A model generated the notes under the pieces. The model had not been told where the DNA came from. It searched no databases and worked only from the letters and a program-made list of their open reading frames with translations. A stretch of DNA of 64,000 nt. Source: Glebionis coronaria (taxonomy: Eukaryota > Streptophyta > Magnoliopsida > Asterales > Asteraceae). The stretch is taken from NCBI GenBank assembly GCA_025667525.1, contig JANFOE010000190.1:1614501-1678500 (forward strand), written 5' to 3'. Positions 8,441-21,293 of this stretch are shown here, in pieces; the stretch's first letter is position 1, and each line of letters opens with the position of its first letter. The translations under genes and the position numbers were made by a program.

Positions 8441-11400
8441 TGTAACACCCCCAATTTCATAAGGCAGCGAAATATCAACATTGGGCGTTACTTCATAGCA
8501 CATCACACAGTCATAGAAAACGACCTCAAAAGAGACGTTTTATAAAATAAACCATTCGATAATTTTATTAAATCAGAGTTAACTAAAAAAGAGGTCCCAC
8601 CAATTTATACAAACCTTAAGAAATAACAAAGATTTGTCAAATGTATCGAATGGAAATTGTTTGTTTTGCCGTTACTTTATCATGCGCGACTCCATGCTCC
8701 AGCTGCTCTTAAACCTACACACCTGAGAATACATGCTAACATGTCAACACAACGGTTGAGTGAATTCATAGGGGTTTAATAAACGATAATGGGTTTTTAA
8801 ATAAACCATAAAGCTTTTGAACACAAGAATCTCATCCACTGTCGATAGTGCAACACATGTAATACCCAAAGTCCACGCTATTCTACTAAGCCATGACACC
8901 GAGGCCTTAAGTATAATAATGCCCTAGTCAGGTATTTTGCCGAATACCCCCTTACTTCTAATACAACACACCTGGCTGAGCCTCCAACCCACAGGTGCGA
9001 CCTGCCCAGGTGGGGGCCATCCCCGATGGATCCATCCGTCTGTACCAGCGCCTACCCATCATAGGTAGTTAACGGTTCATGGGTTTATAGGGACTTTCCA
9101 AATTTTGGCAATATAGCACTTAGCAAATAGCGGTTCCCAATCAATACAATAAATGCTTGTGTTCATCTTTCAAAAGCATTTAATCAGCCATCTTACATTC
9201 ATTTACAACAACATGTATTTGTTCAAAGCATATAGCAAACCACATGTTTATTCATAAACATGTATTCTCTCAAAACCATATATATAAACATCATATTTTT
9301 ATACCAAGAGCATGTATTCCCCCTCGCGGGTTTATAAACACATATAAAGCAGTAAAAGTGAGGCTATGAACTCACCTGAGCTATCACACGTAGATCAAGG
9401 AACAAACATTCAATAGTCGATACACGACTTCACGAGACATCAATCGCTCATTAATCGAGAACGAGATGCCCAACTGTCGTCACATGAACGAACGAGACCT
9501 ATAGTGACGAGACGTGTCTTAGGATCGAGACTATACATAAGTCAAACGAATATGTAAATAGTTCACTTTAGTAGGTTTGGACATTTCATAAGTTTTATAA
9601 AACTTTTCATTGGACTTTTTATAACAATTTACCATGTATTATCCCATTATGACATTTAAGCCCATTAAGGCCCATTACTGGGTCATTACACATTTATATA
9701 ACTTAAGTCAATTTCCAAATTAGTATTAGACTCCAATTTGGTTATTAATCTCAGGCCCAATAATGGCACAATAGCAATTACAAGTGTAAGTCGGACTTTT
9801 GTGTCCCAAATCCACTTTATATGCATTACGGGTTCTAAAATCCCTCAAACAATAATCACTTAATATTTTCCAATGGTCGAGTCTTCGTTCTTATAGTTAT
9901 CAGTATGTAAATAAGTCCTTGTTTCCCAATAAGTGGGTCATATAATCTCGAGTTTTATAAAAATCATCAAGTTTTACGTTAATTAAATATAGTCCAATTA
10001 TTTCCTTTTTCCCGACATGTCTCGCTCATTTGACCATATATCCTAGACCGTAAATATCTAAGTGTATTATTTTTACCAAAATCATTATCAACTTATATAC
10101 TTTACTTATTACCATTCCAATTACCACTAAAGTATAATTATCATAGTTCAATGATCTAGTTTCTCATTTAGAGATGTTGGCTGCTTTAGGCAGCCAATCT
10201 CGTTTTTACCGTTTCGCCCGCTATTTCCAAACCGTAAAGAAATGGTGGAGTATCCAATTGATTCTGGTTCTTCATAATTTTATCTACAACTTTTAGTTAT
10301 CTTTTTCATTGGTTATGAGTTCTTGTAAGAGTTATCAGTCCGTTTATTCAGCATGTTCACATTTCACCCTTTTTATCATTTCGGCCATATCTAATTCATC
10401 GGGTATCGTCACGAGACGGGCCACCCGGTGAAATCACCACAACACAACAAGCTATAACCTAGTAATTTTATTTAAGGGTCCACGTCTAAAAATTTTTAGA
10501 TACAGTCCTATTTATACCACTGTTTATACCACTTCTAAACATGTTTTCATCTTTTAGCTAAGTGTCCATGTCTTGGCTTGTTTTAATGGTTTCAAATTTA
10601 CCTATACAATGTCCAAAGTAATCATTAGTCAAATATTACATGTATAACCTCAAAATATACAAGATGATTTCATATATGAAAATCAATTAGAAATATGAAT
10701 AGGAAAGGATGGGTATAAACCTTCAATCCAAGATGACACCAAAGTCTTCTACAACAACAAAATCAACTTTTCTAAACCCTTGTAACCAATGATTCATCCA
10801 TGGTTTAGCCATGCTTTAAACCATCTATATGATCAACAATCTCAGCTAAGAACCTCTAGAAATGATTTGCTTAAAGTGGTTGATGATGATGGTTATTTAA
10901 ATGAAGAGATGTCATAAGGAAGATTACTAATAATGGTATCCTTCATGCATGACAAGAATTTATACTAAAATGATTTTTTGATGGGAATGATCATATGCTG
11001 ATGTTGGTGTTCGGTAGTAACAAGAGAGAAAGAGGTTAGATGTGATACTCTAACATGAAAGTGATAATGAGATTACATTTTTATTATGATATACACTTGT
11101 AGCTTTGTAATATCATGTAATACCAATGATAGACACGTATCTTAGTTTCCTTGAGAAGAGACGTTTTCTTTTATCACGTGGGGTGAGATTTATATTAAGA
11201 TTTGCTCCACAATTTACAAAAGCGGGTATTATCGAAGCCCAATATTTTTGGCGTTACGTGATTTGAAAGATAAGCGTTAACCTCGAAAAATAAACGCTCA
11301 ATATAAAATAAAAACATTGACATTCGGAGAATATTTATATTTCAATAAATAAAGGAGGGCTTATAATTTAATAAACGTTAACCCGTCGCCTAAATGAATG

Positions 11401-11710
11401 ACGCCTAAAAGTTTAACGTAAATTATCAAGAATTCTCATAAAACGAGAAATTAAAACGACGACAATAGAAAATATTTCTATGTCATGACGAGGATATCTA
11501 CGGTCGATGACGGACATAGACTTGTCAATAAATAATAATTGACATGTATTTGATACATTAAACCCTTAATCACGCCGGCTAGTCAAGAATTCGATAATAT
11601 TTGTCGAATAATCAGGACAAATAAAAGCTGATTAATAAATATTGACCCGAATACTAGAAATAGTATTAGAACTCAGTCTAAATATTGATTTTAAAGTTCG
11701 AGTTACTACA
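8441..11710 (-). repeat. 5' LTR of element II
   Basis: 3270 bases with TGTAACACCC at the left and GTTACTACA at the right edge. It contains no long open frame and no recognisable gene. The first few hundred bases resemble 41020 onwards, which is the 5' LTR of element G. Confidence 0.75.
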
Positions 11711-11855
11711 GTTTGGGGTATGGTGTCGATTTCATGTCCGGTTCATGGTTTTTAGTCTAGATCCGGTTCATGGTGTATATTTAGATTATTTTTATTTTCA
11801 TGATCTTATGTTAAAATTAAATTAATAATATGACATGATTAATTTAATAACAAGA

Positions 11856-12114
11856 CTTAGGTTATTTTAATTATTAAAATCATGAAATTACTAACCTAAG
11901 TATTTCATATTTTTAAGACTTATAATTAATTAATTATTTAAAAACCATGGTTATAATTAATTAATTAACATGACTTAGGTTATATTATTAATAAATAATA
12001 ATACATGTTTTAACCTAAGTATTTAACTTTATTTAATTAAAAACATGTTATACTTTAATTAAATATTTTAACCTATAGTTTAATTCAATTACATGAAATA
12101 ATTATTAAACTATA
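11856..12114. repeat. Three consecutive inverted repeats in LTR T
   Basis: Perfect arms: CTTAGGTTA 11856-11864 with TAACCTAAG 11892-11900; the same arms again at 11974-11982 and 12011-12019; then TATAGTTTAAT 12074-12084 with ATTAAACTATA 12104-12114. The same three pairs in the same order occur in the solo LTR at 43739-43997, while the spacers differ. Confidence 0.75.
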
Positions 12115-12383
12115 CATTATATCATATGACTTAGAAAATAATCATGAAAACACTTAGGCTTATATACTTAGCTTATTTAACCAGCTTATTTATAATTATG
12201 GAAATTTTCTATTTTTAGAAACTTAATTAAATAAGGCAGCTAATCTATTTATGGAAACCTTCTATTTTTAGAAACGTATTTATTTCACGCAGCTAATCTA
12301 TTTATGGAAACTTATTTAATTAAGGCAGCTGATCTATTTATGGAAACTTTCTATTTTTAGAAACTTATATATTTTAAGCAGTA

Positions 12384-12553
12384 ATTCTATTTTTGGAAAC
12401 TTTCTATTTTTGGAAACTTTCTATTTTTGGAAACTTTCTATTTTTGGAAACTTTCTATTTTTGGTAACTTTCTATTTTTGGAAACTTTCTATTTTTGGAA
12501 ACTTTCTATTTTTGGAAACTTTCTATTTTTGGAAACTTTCTATTTTAGGAAAC
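12384..12553 (+). repeat. 17-base minisatellite, 10 copies
   Basis: Unit TTTCTATTTTTGGAAAC repeated ten times with few changes. The 65-codon open frame across it simply reads the repeat and is not considered a gene. The solo LTR has six units at the same place (44264-44365). Confidence 0.9.
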
Positions 12554-13817
12554 CTGGTATTTTTGGAAAGTTACTTATTATTACACAGTAAGTATAATAA
12601 TACATGAAATACCAGAAATACTTAATCAGATTAAACAGAATATAAGATAATCACAGTTTAAGGCTTTAAACAGTAAAACATGGTAAGAACATATAAAATA
12701 AGCTAAGACATGACATAAAACTAGCTACGTATTTAGTAAGCAGATACTTATTCATGTATGTATTTATGTAGCACTAGTGATACGGAAGTAGGATTCCTCT
12801 CAGTTCATCTTCTTCGTTCACTCGACATAAGGTACGGATCCCCGTCCTTTTAGTATGGACATTCTTTCCTTATTAGGATTCCCCGTATGTAGCCAAATGT
12901 TTTTCCGTAGTATAAGTTATGTGTTTGATTTGCTTATGTTTAATTTAGAATACCTATAGCCATATACATGCATGACCAGTTTCACCTAGTTATGGAGGTA
13001 CCATAACCATAACATTAGAGGCACTGATGTTATGACTTCACCACGGCGGAGTGATTACTCGTGGCGTCCCTTCAGCTTTTGGCCATTTATATTATATTTA
13101 TCATGTGGGGCGTATGGGTGCATCCTAGTTACATGTTTTCAGTCAGGATTTCATGGTGAATGTGGTGTGTGCCTTGCATCCTTCACAAGGAGCTGATCCC
13201 TCCTACCCAAAAACCAGTATATTAAATTAGAGGCAGCCCCTCTAATTTGCATGATGAGGTCACCCCTTCAAGTATTCATGCACGGTGGATTTTCATGACC
13301 TATATTGGCTAATGGTAAAATATGACAAATAGTTTTTACAAGATAAACATAAGGCTTTTCAAACTATAATACCAGTTTTATCAAGACTTAACCAGGTTAC
13401 TCGGGACTTAGTTTTCTTCCGCTGTTATATATTATATGCTTATCCTATTCATGCTTTATTGTATATCCGTGCACTGAGCGTATTGCTCAGCCGTTTTCCT
13501 CTTCTATGTTCCCAAAAACGGCAGGTACTCAGGGACGCTCGTAGACACTAAGAGTACGTACATATGGACTGGAAGCTTTCTAGCCTTCTTTACTTTATGC
13601 ATTTCCTGTCTTATGATACAATTGCTATGGACATTGTTTAGTCCTTTTCTTTATTATACTATGTTTGTGTGTGATGAGCTTTACATTTGGACTACCGATG
13701 TTTGATTCCGGTATTTTCCTTTTATGGTCAAGTAATGTTTAAACATTTTTCCTTGTATGCTTTGATGACACGCCATAATTGCATGTGACATTTCCATTAT
13801 CAAAATGGGGTGTTACA

Positions 13818-15102
13818 TCAAGTCTGTTAACAAGTTTGTTTTTAGTTCTAATACTCTTTAATTTACTCATAAAACATGACTTGATATCAAACATAGCTTA
13901 ATTCACTCTCTTACTTAAATCTGCTTTGTAAAAGTTTATCATAATCTTAATAACTAGTGTTTAGATCTGACTAGTTGTAGTGTTACAAGTTTGTTAAACC
14001 TTTCAAGTTTTGCTCATTGTCATTCAGTAAGCATTTGGTAACAAGTGTAATCAGCTTTGAAGTCAAAACAAAGGTCAAAAAGGCAAATGGCTTGAAAAAG
14101 GTCTAGGTCAAAGTCTGAGTTCATTGTCATTCAGGAAACTTGCTACTTTCAAATCCATGCCAATTGTTCATTTCTTAACCAAATTGCATGAAACAAGTTT
14201 CTAGTTATAGTTTAACATCTAAAGAACAAGTCTGTGCAAGGAAAATCTACAGTATTCTATTTCCAGTAAAAAAAATCAGCTTATTAATAAGCACCTTAGC
14301 TAATTCAAGTTTCTGATGTAAAACATGGTCTGTTTTCTTGGATAGCAAATTCTACTTCATAAATCTAGCTATTTTCTTTCATAAACCTGTTTAGAAACTT
14401 GTATTGAGTAATTTTGGAACTTTTCAGCTTTTTCACATTTTCGGTCAAACTTATTCAAATAAGCACTTTTCAGCTTAAATCCATTTTCCAGCTTATTCAC
14501 TTGACCATTTTCAAAAAGGAAAGACATTCCCTACTCTTATTAAGATGATTGATAAGTTTGAGCTAAAAAATCTGATTATGCATGTCTCAATTTTCAGTTA
14601 GCTTATTCTTGGAATAAGCTAGATTGAGTTTTACTTGGTTTTAAGCAATTTCCTCATACAAGCCTAGCTACTTTTCAATTTTAAGTCTTTTGAAACTTGT
14701 TTGAGCTTATTTGGTCGAGTAATAAGCTCATACGAGCTTATTCATTGAGTGTGCCCGTTTTTGTTGAAAAATTTCCATTTATTGCACTTTAGTCCCTATG
14801 GATTGAATCTGTTTGCATTAGTAGCTAATTTTCCAAGTTTTTAGGGTTTGCTAGTTTGTAACCCCTAAACTTTCAGTAACTTGTCATTTTCAGTTAGGCA
14901 GTTTGTGAAGTTGTTAAAAGTTAGTTACTAGTTTGTTAAAATTTACATTTTAGGTCCTTTTACTTTCTGAAATTTACATTTCTAGCTTAGTACTTTCAAT
15001 TACTTTACAATTTGAGCACTTTACTTTTATTTTTTACATTTTGTACTTTTGTGAATAAAATTTGGTAATTGCAAAGTGTTTTACGGATATATAGCTTAAT
15101 AT
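13818..15102. other. Unassigned AT-rich sequence between LTR T and LINE-1
   Basis: About 1.3 kb without coding signal, primer site or LTR edge that I can place. It might be the missing first part of the element G 3' LTR, whose length would fit, but I see no similarity to 41020-42285. It is notable for clustered AGCTTATT palindromes. Confidence 0.5.
14279..14743. repeat. Cluster of AGCTTATT / AATAAGCT palindromes
   Basis: A perfect 14-base palindrome GCTTATTAATAAGC (14279-14292), CTTATT/AATAAG (14450-14463), a 10-base perfect pair TAGCTTATTC/GAATAAGCTA with a 3-base loop (14599-14621), and a second 10-base pair TGAGCTTATT/AATAAGCTCA with a 9-base loop (14702-14730). A further GAGCTTATTC follows at 14734-14743. 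Confidence 0.75.
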
Positions 15103-18100
15103 TTACCACAATTTTTGCTTGTTGCTTAAAATAGACATAGAATATCCAAAAAACCCTATCAGCCAAGAACAATAATAAACTTGAGATTTTAGGACTTTCA
15201 ATTGGTCAAGAATCGAGAGAAAATGAACTTCAATATACTCAATTTCAGGGATCTTCCACAAATCTAGCAATGACCTAGAAGCTGAGGTAATCTTCTTAAA
15301 CTTGAAAGTAAGTAACTTTAATCGAACAGTGTCACATATAGAGGCAACAAGCTCGTCCGCCGTCCTGGACTTCTGTTTGAAGATCCTAGAATTGCGTTCT
15401 CTCCATATGAAATAAACCGTTGCAGCCAAGACAATCTGAGCAATCACACTAACAGTAGTGCGACCCTTAGATAAAAGTATAAGAAATGACACAATAACAT
15501 TTAACCGAGCAGGAACACTATTCGTACCGCATTTATTCCGAAGCAACGAACAAACCAAAGAGGAATAAGAACATTAAAAAAATAAATGCTCATGAGAATC
15601 CTGAACCAACTTACACAACAGGCACCTAAGAATGGAAATGTCTACAGTAGGTCCAACGTCCCATTGCTTCATTCGATCTTAAGTCTTCAATTTATGCTTC
15701 ATTACAAGCAACATAGTGATAGAGTGTCTAGGAACACAATGCGAAAACCAAACCACATGAAACCAATCAGCTATAGTGGCCCTACTTCTAATAGAATCCC
15801 AATCCGTTGCTATAGAATACCGGTGAGACCTACCCATGGAATCCCGCCAAACAAGCTTATCAGGGCGAGCTACATGAATATCCGGAACAAGAATGAAGAC
15901 AATATTCGGAAAATGATCATACCAATCCATAGGCCATCTCCATGTATTATTAGAGATTAAATCACTTACCTTGTCCGAGAGCGTGAAACCAGACCTATTA
16001 ATGTGACGAGCTGAAACTGTATCCCTAATAGGGCAACCATCAGCCCACATGTCCGACCACATAGAAGTAGAATTACTGTCATTAATTTGGTACCAAATAA
16101 AAGGACGAACCCACGATATAATCTGCAGAAGTTTACGCCATCCCCAACTAACATCACCAAGGCAAGGAACATCCCAAACACTTCTACCATTTAATTTGTA
16201 ATCGTAAATCCATCTGACCCAAAGGGACTCACTATCCGTTAAAATGCTCCAAATATGCGAAGTAATTAAAGCAGCATTAAAATCATCAAGTCTACGAATA
16301 CCAAGACCTCCTTCCTTAAGAGGCATGCGAACAGCATCCCAAGCAACTTTAGCTTTACCCCTCTTCATCTCGCCTTGACACCATAAAAAGCCTCGCATAA
16401 GTTGTTCAAGATTATTAATAATCCTAACAGGGAGAATAAACACATAAGTAAAATAAATATGCATCGAAGCAAGAACCGATCTAACTAGTTGCATACGCCC
16501 CGCAAGTGAAAGAAATTTGTTGCGCCAATCATTAACTCGATTTTCCAGCTTTTCAACCAAGATTTTGCAATCACGATAAAGGAGCCTAGACGAGATAAGA
16601 GGCACACCAAGATAACGAACCGGTAAAGTAATTTCCGCAAATGGCATAAGGCTTAAGATGCTAGCCTTGACACCACTAGGGACATTACAGAAAAAAGCCG
16701 TACTCTTAGGGATGCTAGGAACAAGGCCAGACACATTTTTGAACTCTTCTAAAGAATCCATGATAATGGCAACATAAGACAAATGACCCCTCGAAAACAA
16801 AAATAAGTCATCTGCAAAGCAAAGGTTAATAATACGCTGCTTTTCACAAAGATGATGGAACCAAAATCCTCAGAAGCAGACACCCTTTTATGTAGCATAA
16901 GAGTCAGGACCTCCATAACAAGCGTAAATAAATACGAAGAAAGAGGGTCTCCTTGTCTCAGACCACACTTACCATTAAACCAACCATACAAATGACCATT
17001 GATGCACACAGAATAAGAAGTAGTAGTAAGGCACATCATAATCCAATTAATCATAGTATTATCGAAACCAAACCCTGTCAAAATAGGTTTAAGAAAGCTC
17101 CAGTCCACCGTATCATATGCTTTTTTAATATCAATCTTAAACGAACATCTAGGAGGGCCATTATTACGATGATAATTCCTCATTAACTCCTTGGTAAGGA
17201 GGATATTATCAGAAATCCTTTGACCCGGAACTAAATCAGATTGGTTAATGCTAACCAAATCACTAAGATCCCCTTTAATACGATTTGCAATAATTTTGTA
17301 AATACATTTCAAAGTAACATTGCAACAAGAAATAGGCCGATAATCATTAATCTTTCCTGGAGTTGAAACTTTAGGGATTAAAGCAATAATAATATGATTA
17401 ACTTTCCTCAACAGCTTACCATTACTAAAAAAATCATGTATGGCCCGAGTAAAATTTTCTCCAACCGTATCCCATGCCTTCTTAAAGAAAGCAGTAGTGT
17501 AACCGTCAGGCCCAGGAGCTTTATCATCACTCATAGAGAACAGAACAATTTTTATTTCCTTATTAGACACATTTCTAACCATACAAGCAGCCTTTTGAGC
17601 ATCAAGAACACGAGAAAACAAATTAGTCGAATCAAAAGGAGTCGAATTACCTTCAATACCAAGGAAGTTTTCATAATGATTGACAAAAGCAGTAGCAACT
17701 GCCTCTCCTTCATGAACCAAATTAGAAGCATCTTTAACCATCTCAATCCTATTAGGAGCATTTTTAGACTTAACAGAATTATGGAAGTAAGCTGTATTAG
17801 AATCACCCGTATCCAACCATTGAATTTTAGATTTCTGTTTTAAGAAACGCTCCTTATCAAGAGAAACTTCCTTAAAAGCAATAAGCAAATGCGCATGATC
17901 ATCTCCAAGTTCCGAATTGTGCGGATCAGAATCATCAATTTCTGGATCGTATCAAGCTCCCCACGAATCATAGTCACACGAGTATGCAAGTTACCTTGAT
18001 CATGTAACAACTTACGAAGCGGGGTTTTGAGACCCTTTAGTCTTTTGACCAATTGGAACATAGCACATCCCTCAACATTCATGTTCCAACCATCAGCCAT

Positions 18101-18871
18101 GATAACCTGGAATTTATCCTTGTGCTCACAAAAATTATCAAATTTAAATGGCTTTGGCTTAGGCCTAACGACTGTCGGAATTCGGAGCACACATGGAGAA
18201 TGATCCGAAATTCTATAAGGTTGGAAAATAGCAAAAGATCCTGGAAAATCATCAATAAACTTCATGTTAGACATAATGCGATCAATTGTTTAAGAATGCG
18301 ATACTCACCATTTGGTTTTTCATTCCAAGTGAAATGAAACCCCGTAGCATTAACATCATTAACCTCCATATACATCACACATTCCTTGAATTCTCGCATA
18401 GCGATATTAGGGCGTTACCCCCCCCAAACGAATGATCTTCAAGATTAAGAGAAGCATTAAAGTCCCCAAGAAGGACCCATGGTTTATCACGCATGAAGTT
18501 AGCATGAACAACAAGATTACTCTAAAGAACACGTCAATCTTGATATGAGTTATCCGCATAAATTAAAGAGCAAAAAACAGTTATATTATCCAAACGGGTT
18601 TTACCTTGACAATGCATAACCTGACTTGTCTGAGACAATCATCATTCCAACCAAGAATAATATGCGTACGTTTAGCACAAATACCACCATTAGAAGTCCA
18701 TCGCCACCGTCTACACACTTTTCTACAAACATAAAAAACACATATAGCATCAACATGCAACTCTAAAATAACACAAACACTTAGATTACTCTCACGAACC
18801 ACCTGATGAACCTCTTTTTGTTTAGGGGATTGGTTCAAACCCCTAATATTCCAAGAAGCTATACTAAACAT
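15103..18871 (-). pseudogene. LINE ORF2: endonuclease-reverse transcriptase, broken
   Basis: Starts ATG at 18871 with SWNIRGLN, the first motif of the APE-type endonuclease. ILE-HV follows, GDFNASL is encoded near 18425-18475 and SDHSPC near 18200. RT then has APGPDG, IALIPK, NDYRPIS, FKIDIKKAYDTVDW, LRQGDPLSSYLF and FADDL (near 16805-16825). Downstream is the usual region around a zinc-binding motif and the C-terminal AATVYFIWRERNSRIF (about 15410-15440), matched by LINE-2. Such an enzyme nicks the target and primes reverse transcription there. The frame is broken in the endonuclease, around 16750-16870 between RT motifs, and near 15560-15680. It is about 1250 codons, a normal length for plant L1 ORF2. 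Confidence 0.85.
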
Positions 18872-20629
18872 TTAAAACAGTAGAGTCTGGAGTGCTTGCC
18901 CCCTGTTTGTTGCTTAAAAATATGAACCGACTCATAAATAATGTTCTCAATAGCCTCGTCATTTTCATCTTCTAGAACATCATTATTATCCAAATCATGC
19001 CCAGCAAGACCCGAAAAAGAATTGGACAAAGGAACAACAAGAGCATATTTACCTTTATCATTCGCCCCTTGAATATGAGTAATAGTAGATGGACCAGATT
19101 TAGTACGTCTATCATTCGACCCATTTGCACCAGAATTACTTTGAGATTTTGGTTTGTAGTTAAACTCCTTTGCCACATTAAACCCTTTTGCAACCGAAAC
19201 TCCCTTTGGGATAACATTATTGTTCTTTTTGTTATTATGTTTCCTGCTCACCTGTTGGAAGCCATCTTTATACACATTAGAAACAGTATCACCCTCCTTA
19301 TTAACAGTCGGCTTAGGGTTAACAATGACCCTTAGGACACGACACCAACGTATGACCAAAACTTTTGCAAGTTTCACACCGTTGAGGCTTCTACTCATAT
19401 TCAACATGGATGGTTTATGTAATATAATCTTCCCCTTCAAGCGAAGGAATACTAACCGTAACAGTATCCTTAAATTCAGAATTCGCATCAATCTCAATAA
19501 GGCACCTATCAAAGCTACACCGACCTCAAAAATCCTTACAAATAGTACTTGTGTAAGAATCCAATATAACTGGTTTTCCAACATAACTTGCTATAAAACT
19601 CAAACCCTCCTCATCAAAAATCTGTAATTGGGCTTCATGAAACTTAACCCAAACCGGTACATGAGTTAGTTCATCCATGTTAGGGCTAGTATTTACCGTC
19701 CATTTTTAAAATTATTGGTGAATTTCTAATAATCCATGGACCTCTTTCCAGAACTGCCTCCAAACCAGTAATATTATCAAAATTGAAAAAGAAAAAACCC
19801 TTTTCATTCATCATAATCTTATGTACCCCATGTTTCGCCCAATTATTTTTAATAAAATATTCCACAACCGGAAAGGCAAGTCTCTTCCCGATAAAGTAAC
19901 CATACAAGGTATTTTCATATCGATTATTCATTTTTTCCACTACCTTGCGGGGGATAGAAATATTTACACCATCATAAGTTTTATCGGCCACACGATGTCT
20001 AAAATCAGAACAACCTTTCAGAGAGGAACTAGGAGCGATCACCCCTGCATACATATAAGAAGGAATAGAGACACTCACTGAATGAGTCATAGACGACTCA
20101 CTGCTTGGCGCCCTAGCTGCATCCCAAAAATCGATTCATCACCATCCCTAGAAGGCAAATACGAGTACTCATGTGCCTCCTCATCAATAAGTCTAGTAAC
20201 CAAAGGCGATGAGACGCTTAAAAACTCACCGAGCTGATCCTGGGTATCAACTGATATAGGCATAGGTCTTTGCATAGTGATATCAGGGTTAAAAGAAACC
20301 CTAGCGCCATCACCTTTTAGACCGTCTAAACCTTCCATAGCCGAGGAAACAATGGGAATATCTGTAACCTTAGGGTATCTAGAAACACGCAAATCAGCTT
20401 CGAACTGACATAGCTAGTTGAAGATATCCTTGGAGCGATCACGTAAAATCAACGACCAAAGCTTATATTTATTTGTTTTCAGATCATGCATAAAATCACC
20501 AGCATCCGTAGCCGTAATTAAACCAACGCCAATCAGTTTAGTAATTTCCAACAATTTAAATGGTTGCATTCCATTGATAATCGCAGCTCTTGCTGCTAGT
20601 TCAGACAGAGTGTGATCGCTTGACTCCAT
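18864..20629 (-). pseudogene. LINE ORF1: DUF4283-type RNA-binding protein, broken
   Basis: ATG at 20629 (MESSDHTLSELAARAA). The DUF4283-like core is at about 19690-20090 (YGYFIGKRLAFPVVEYFIKNNWAKHG, GFFFFNF, GPWIIRN). The C-terminal half is a basic, low-complexity region (about 19000-19330). Stops and frameshifts occur near 20414, 20090, 19686 and in the G run before the end. Reading the last part one base over gives an end of GASTPDSTVLNV followed by TAG at 18866-18864, which overlaps the ORF2 start codon. The expected CCHC knuckle is not clear here because the frame is disturbed; the LINE-3 copy shows it. Confidence 0.8.
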
Positions 20630-20990
20630 GGAAGCAAACGAAACCCTAATAAACTCAAAGGAAGAAACAAGCCCTAGAAACAAAAAGACAAAAAACGAAT
20701 CCCTAACTTCTTAATAACCAAAACTGATTATACTACCAAACAAAAAAACCACCAGCGATCCCTTGGATTAGGATATATAGAAACGAGCACCGATAGTATG
20801 GTAAGAAAAAAAAAACAAAGACGACAAAAAAAAGAAAAAAACGACTAAGTAGATCTGAATAAACTATCAAATCAATAAGGACTTTGTTAACTCAAGCCTA
20901 ATCAAAGATTAAACGAGAAAACATCATCATTAAAAGGCATCCTGATTAAACAAGAAAAGAAAATCGTTTAGGCAGGAAAATTTTTCTTGC
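20630..20990 (-). other. 5' UTR of LINE-1
   Basis: No coding signal. Purine/pyrimidine-biased, with poly-A runs on the plus strand (near 20808 and 20826). Its far end, read on the minus strand, has AATGGCGGCAAGAAAAATTT, comparable to AAATGGCGATTTCC at the outer end of LINE-3 (about 40820-40835). That shared start suggests both elements are complete at the 5' end. Confidence 0.5.
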
Positions 20991-21293
20991 CGCCATTGTT
21001 GATTTTTAGGGTTTTATATTTAATTTTATTCTTATAGCTTATATTTTCATAAAATGACACTTTTGGCCGAAAAAATGTTAAATATAGTTTCAATAATGAC
21101 AGTCTTAGTCCTTATACTTGTAAAAATCGCATAACAATCTCAAAAATGGACCAAATGATCTAGGATTTTAAAACAAAGTTTCAAAACGCATTTATAATCA
21201 TAATAACAACATTTTACTAGAATTATAGCTTTTGAAATGGGTTTTTGCTTATTATTTCATGTAAATTACAAAACTAGGGTTTTAAGACATTTT

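Larger units (their letters stand above)
8249..11710 (-). mobile_element. Element II: Ty3-type LTR retrotransposon, 5' LTR and leader remnant
   Basis: To the right of Tekay-I lies a second minus-strand element. 8249-8440 is its leader, 8426-8437 its primer site, and 8441-11710 its 5' LTR. Its coding region and 3' LTR should lie left of the window, beyond Tekay-I, which inserted in its leader. The LTR start and leader are related to those of element G (41020). It was inserted in LTR T: the sequence right of 11710 picks up in the middle of that LTR family. No open frames of note in the 3.4 kb. Confidence 0.8.
11711..13817 (+). repeat. LTR T: Tekay-type LTR interrupted by element II
   Basis: Runs parallel to about 43600-45587 of the solo LTR, including the inverted-repeat trio, the 17-base minisatellite, the CTGAGC hairpin (13474-13490) and the terminal GGGGTGTTACA. 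Its left part is displaced by element II and lies outside the window. No primer binding site follows its right end (next bases TCAAG), so it is a solo or 3' LTR. The conserved end segment near 13690-13817 is the reverse complement of the start of the Tekay-I LTR. Confidence 0.8.
15103..20990 (-). mobile_element. LINE-1: decayed L1-type LINE with ORF1 and ORF2
   Basis: Minus-strand non-LTR retrotransposon with a 5' UTR (about 20630-20990), an ORF1 with a DUF4283-like domain, and an ORF2 with endonuclease, RT and C-terminal region. Both frames have stops and frameshifts. The conserved 3' tail seen in the other LINE copies of this window is absent, so the 3' end was lost. The 5' boundary is approximate: element G LTR sequence begins near 21001-21020. 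No clear target duplication was found. Confidence 0.85.

Noticed and set aside
12384..12553. Regular short repeats considered as a CRISPR array
   Set aside because: No unique spacers, repeats are head-to-tail, and the setting is a plant LTR.
12410..12607. Open frame rich in Phe, Tyr and Leu
   Set aside because: Reads the 17-base minisatellite; repeat product, not a gene.
13818..15102. Considered as the missing first part of the element G 3' LTR
   Set aside because: Length fits, but I see no sequence similarity to 41020-42285.
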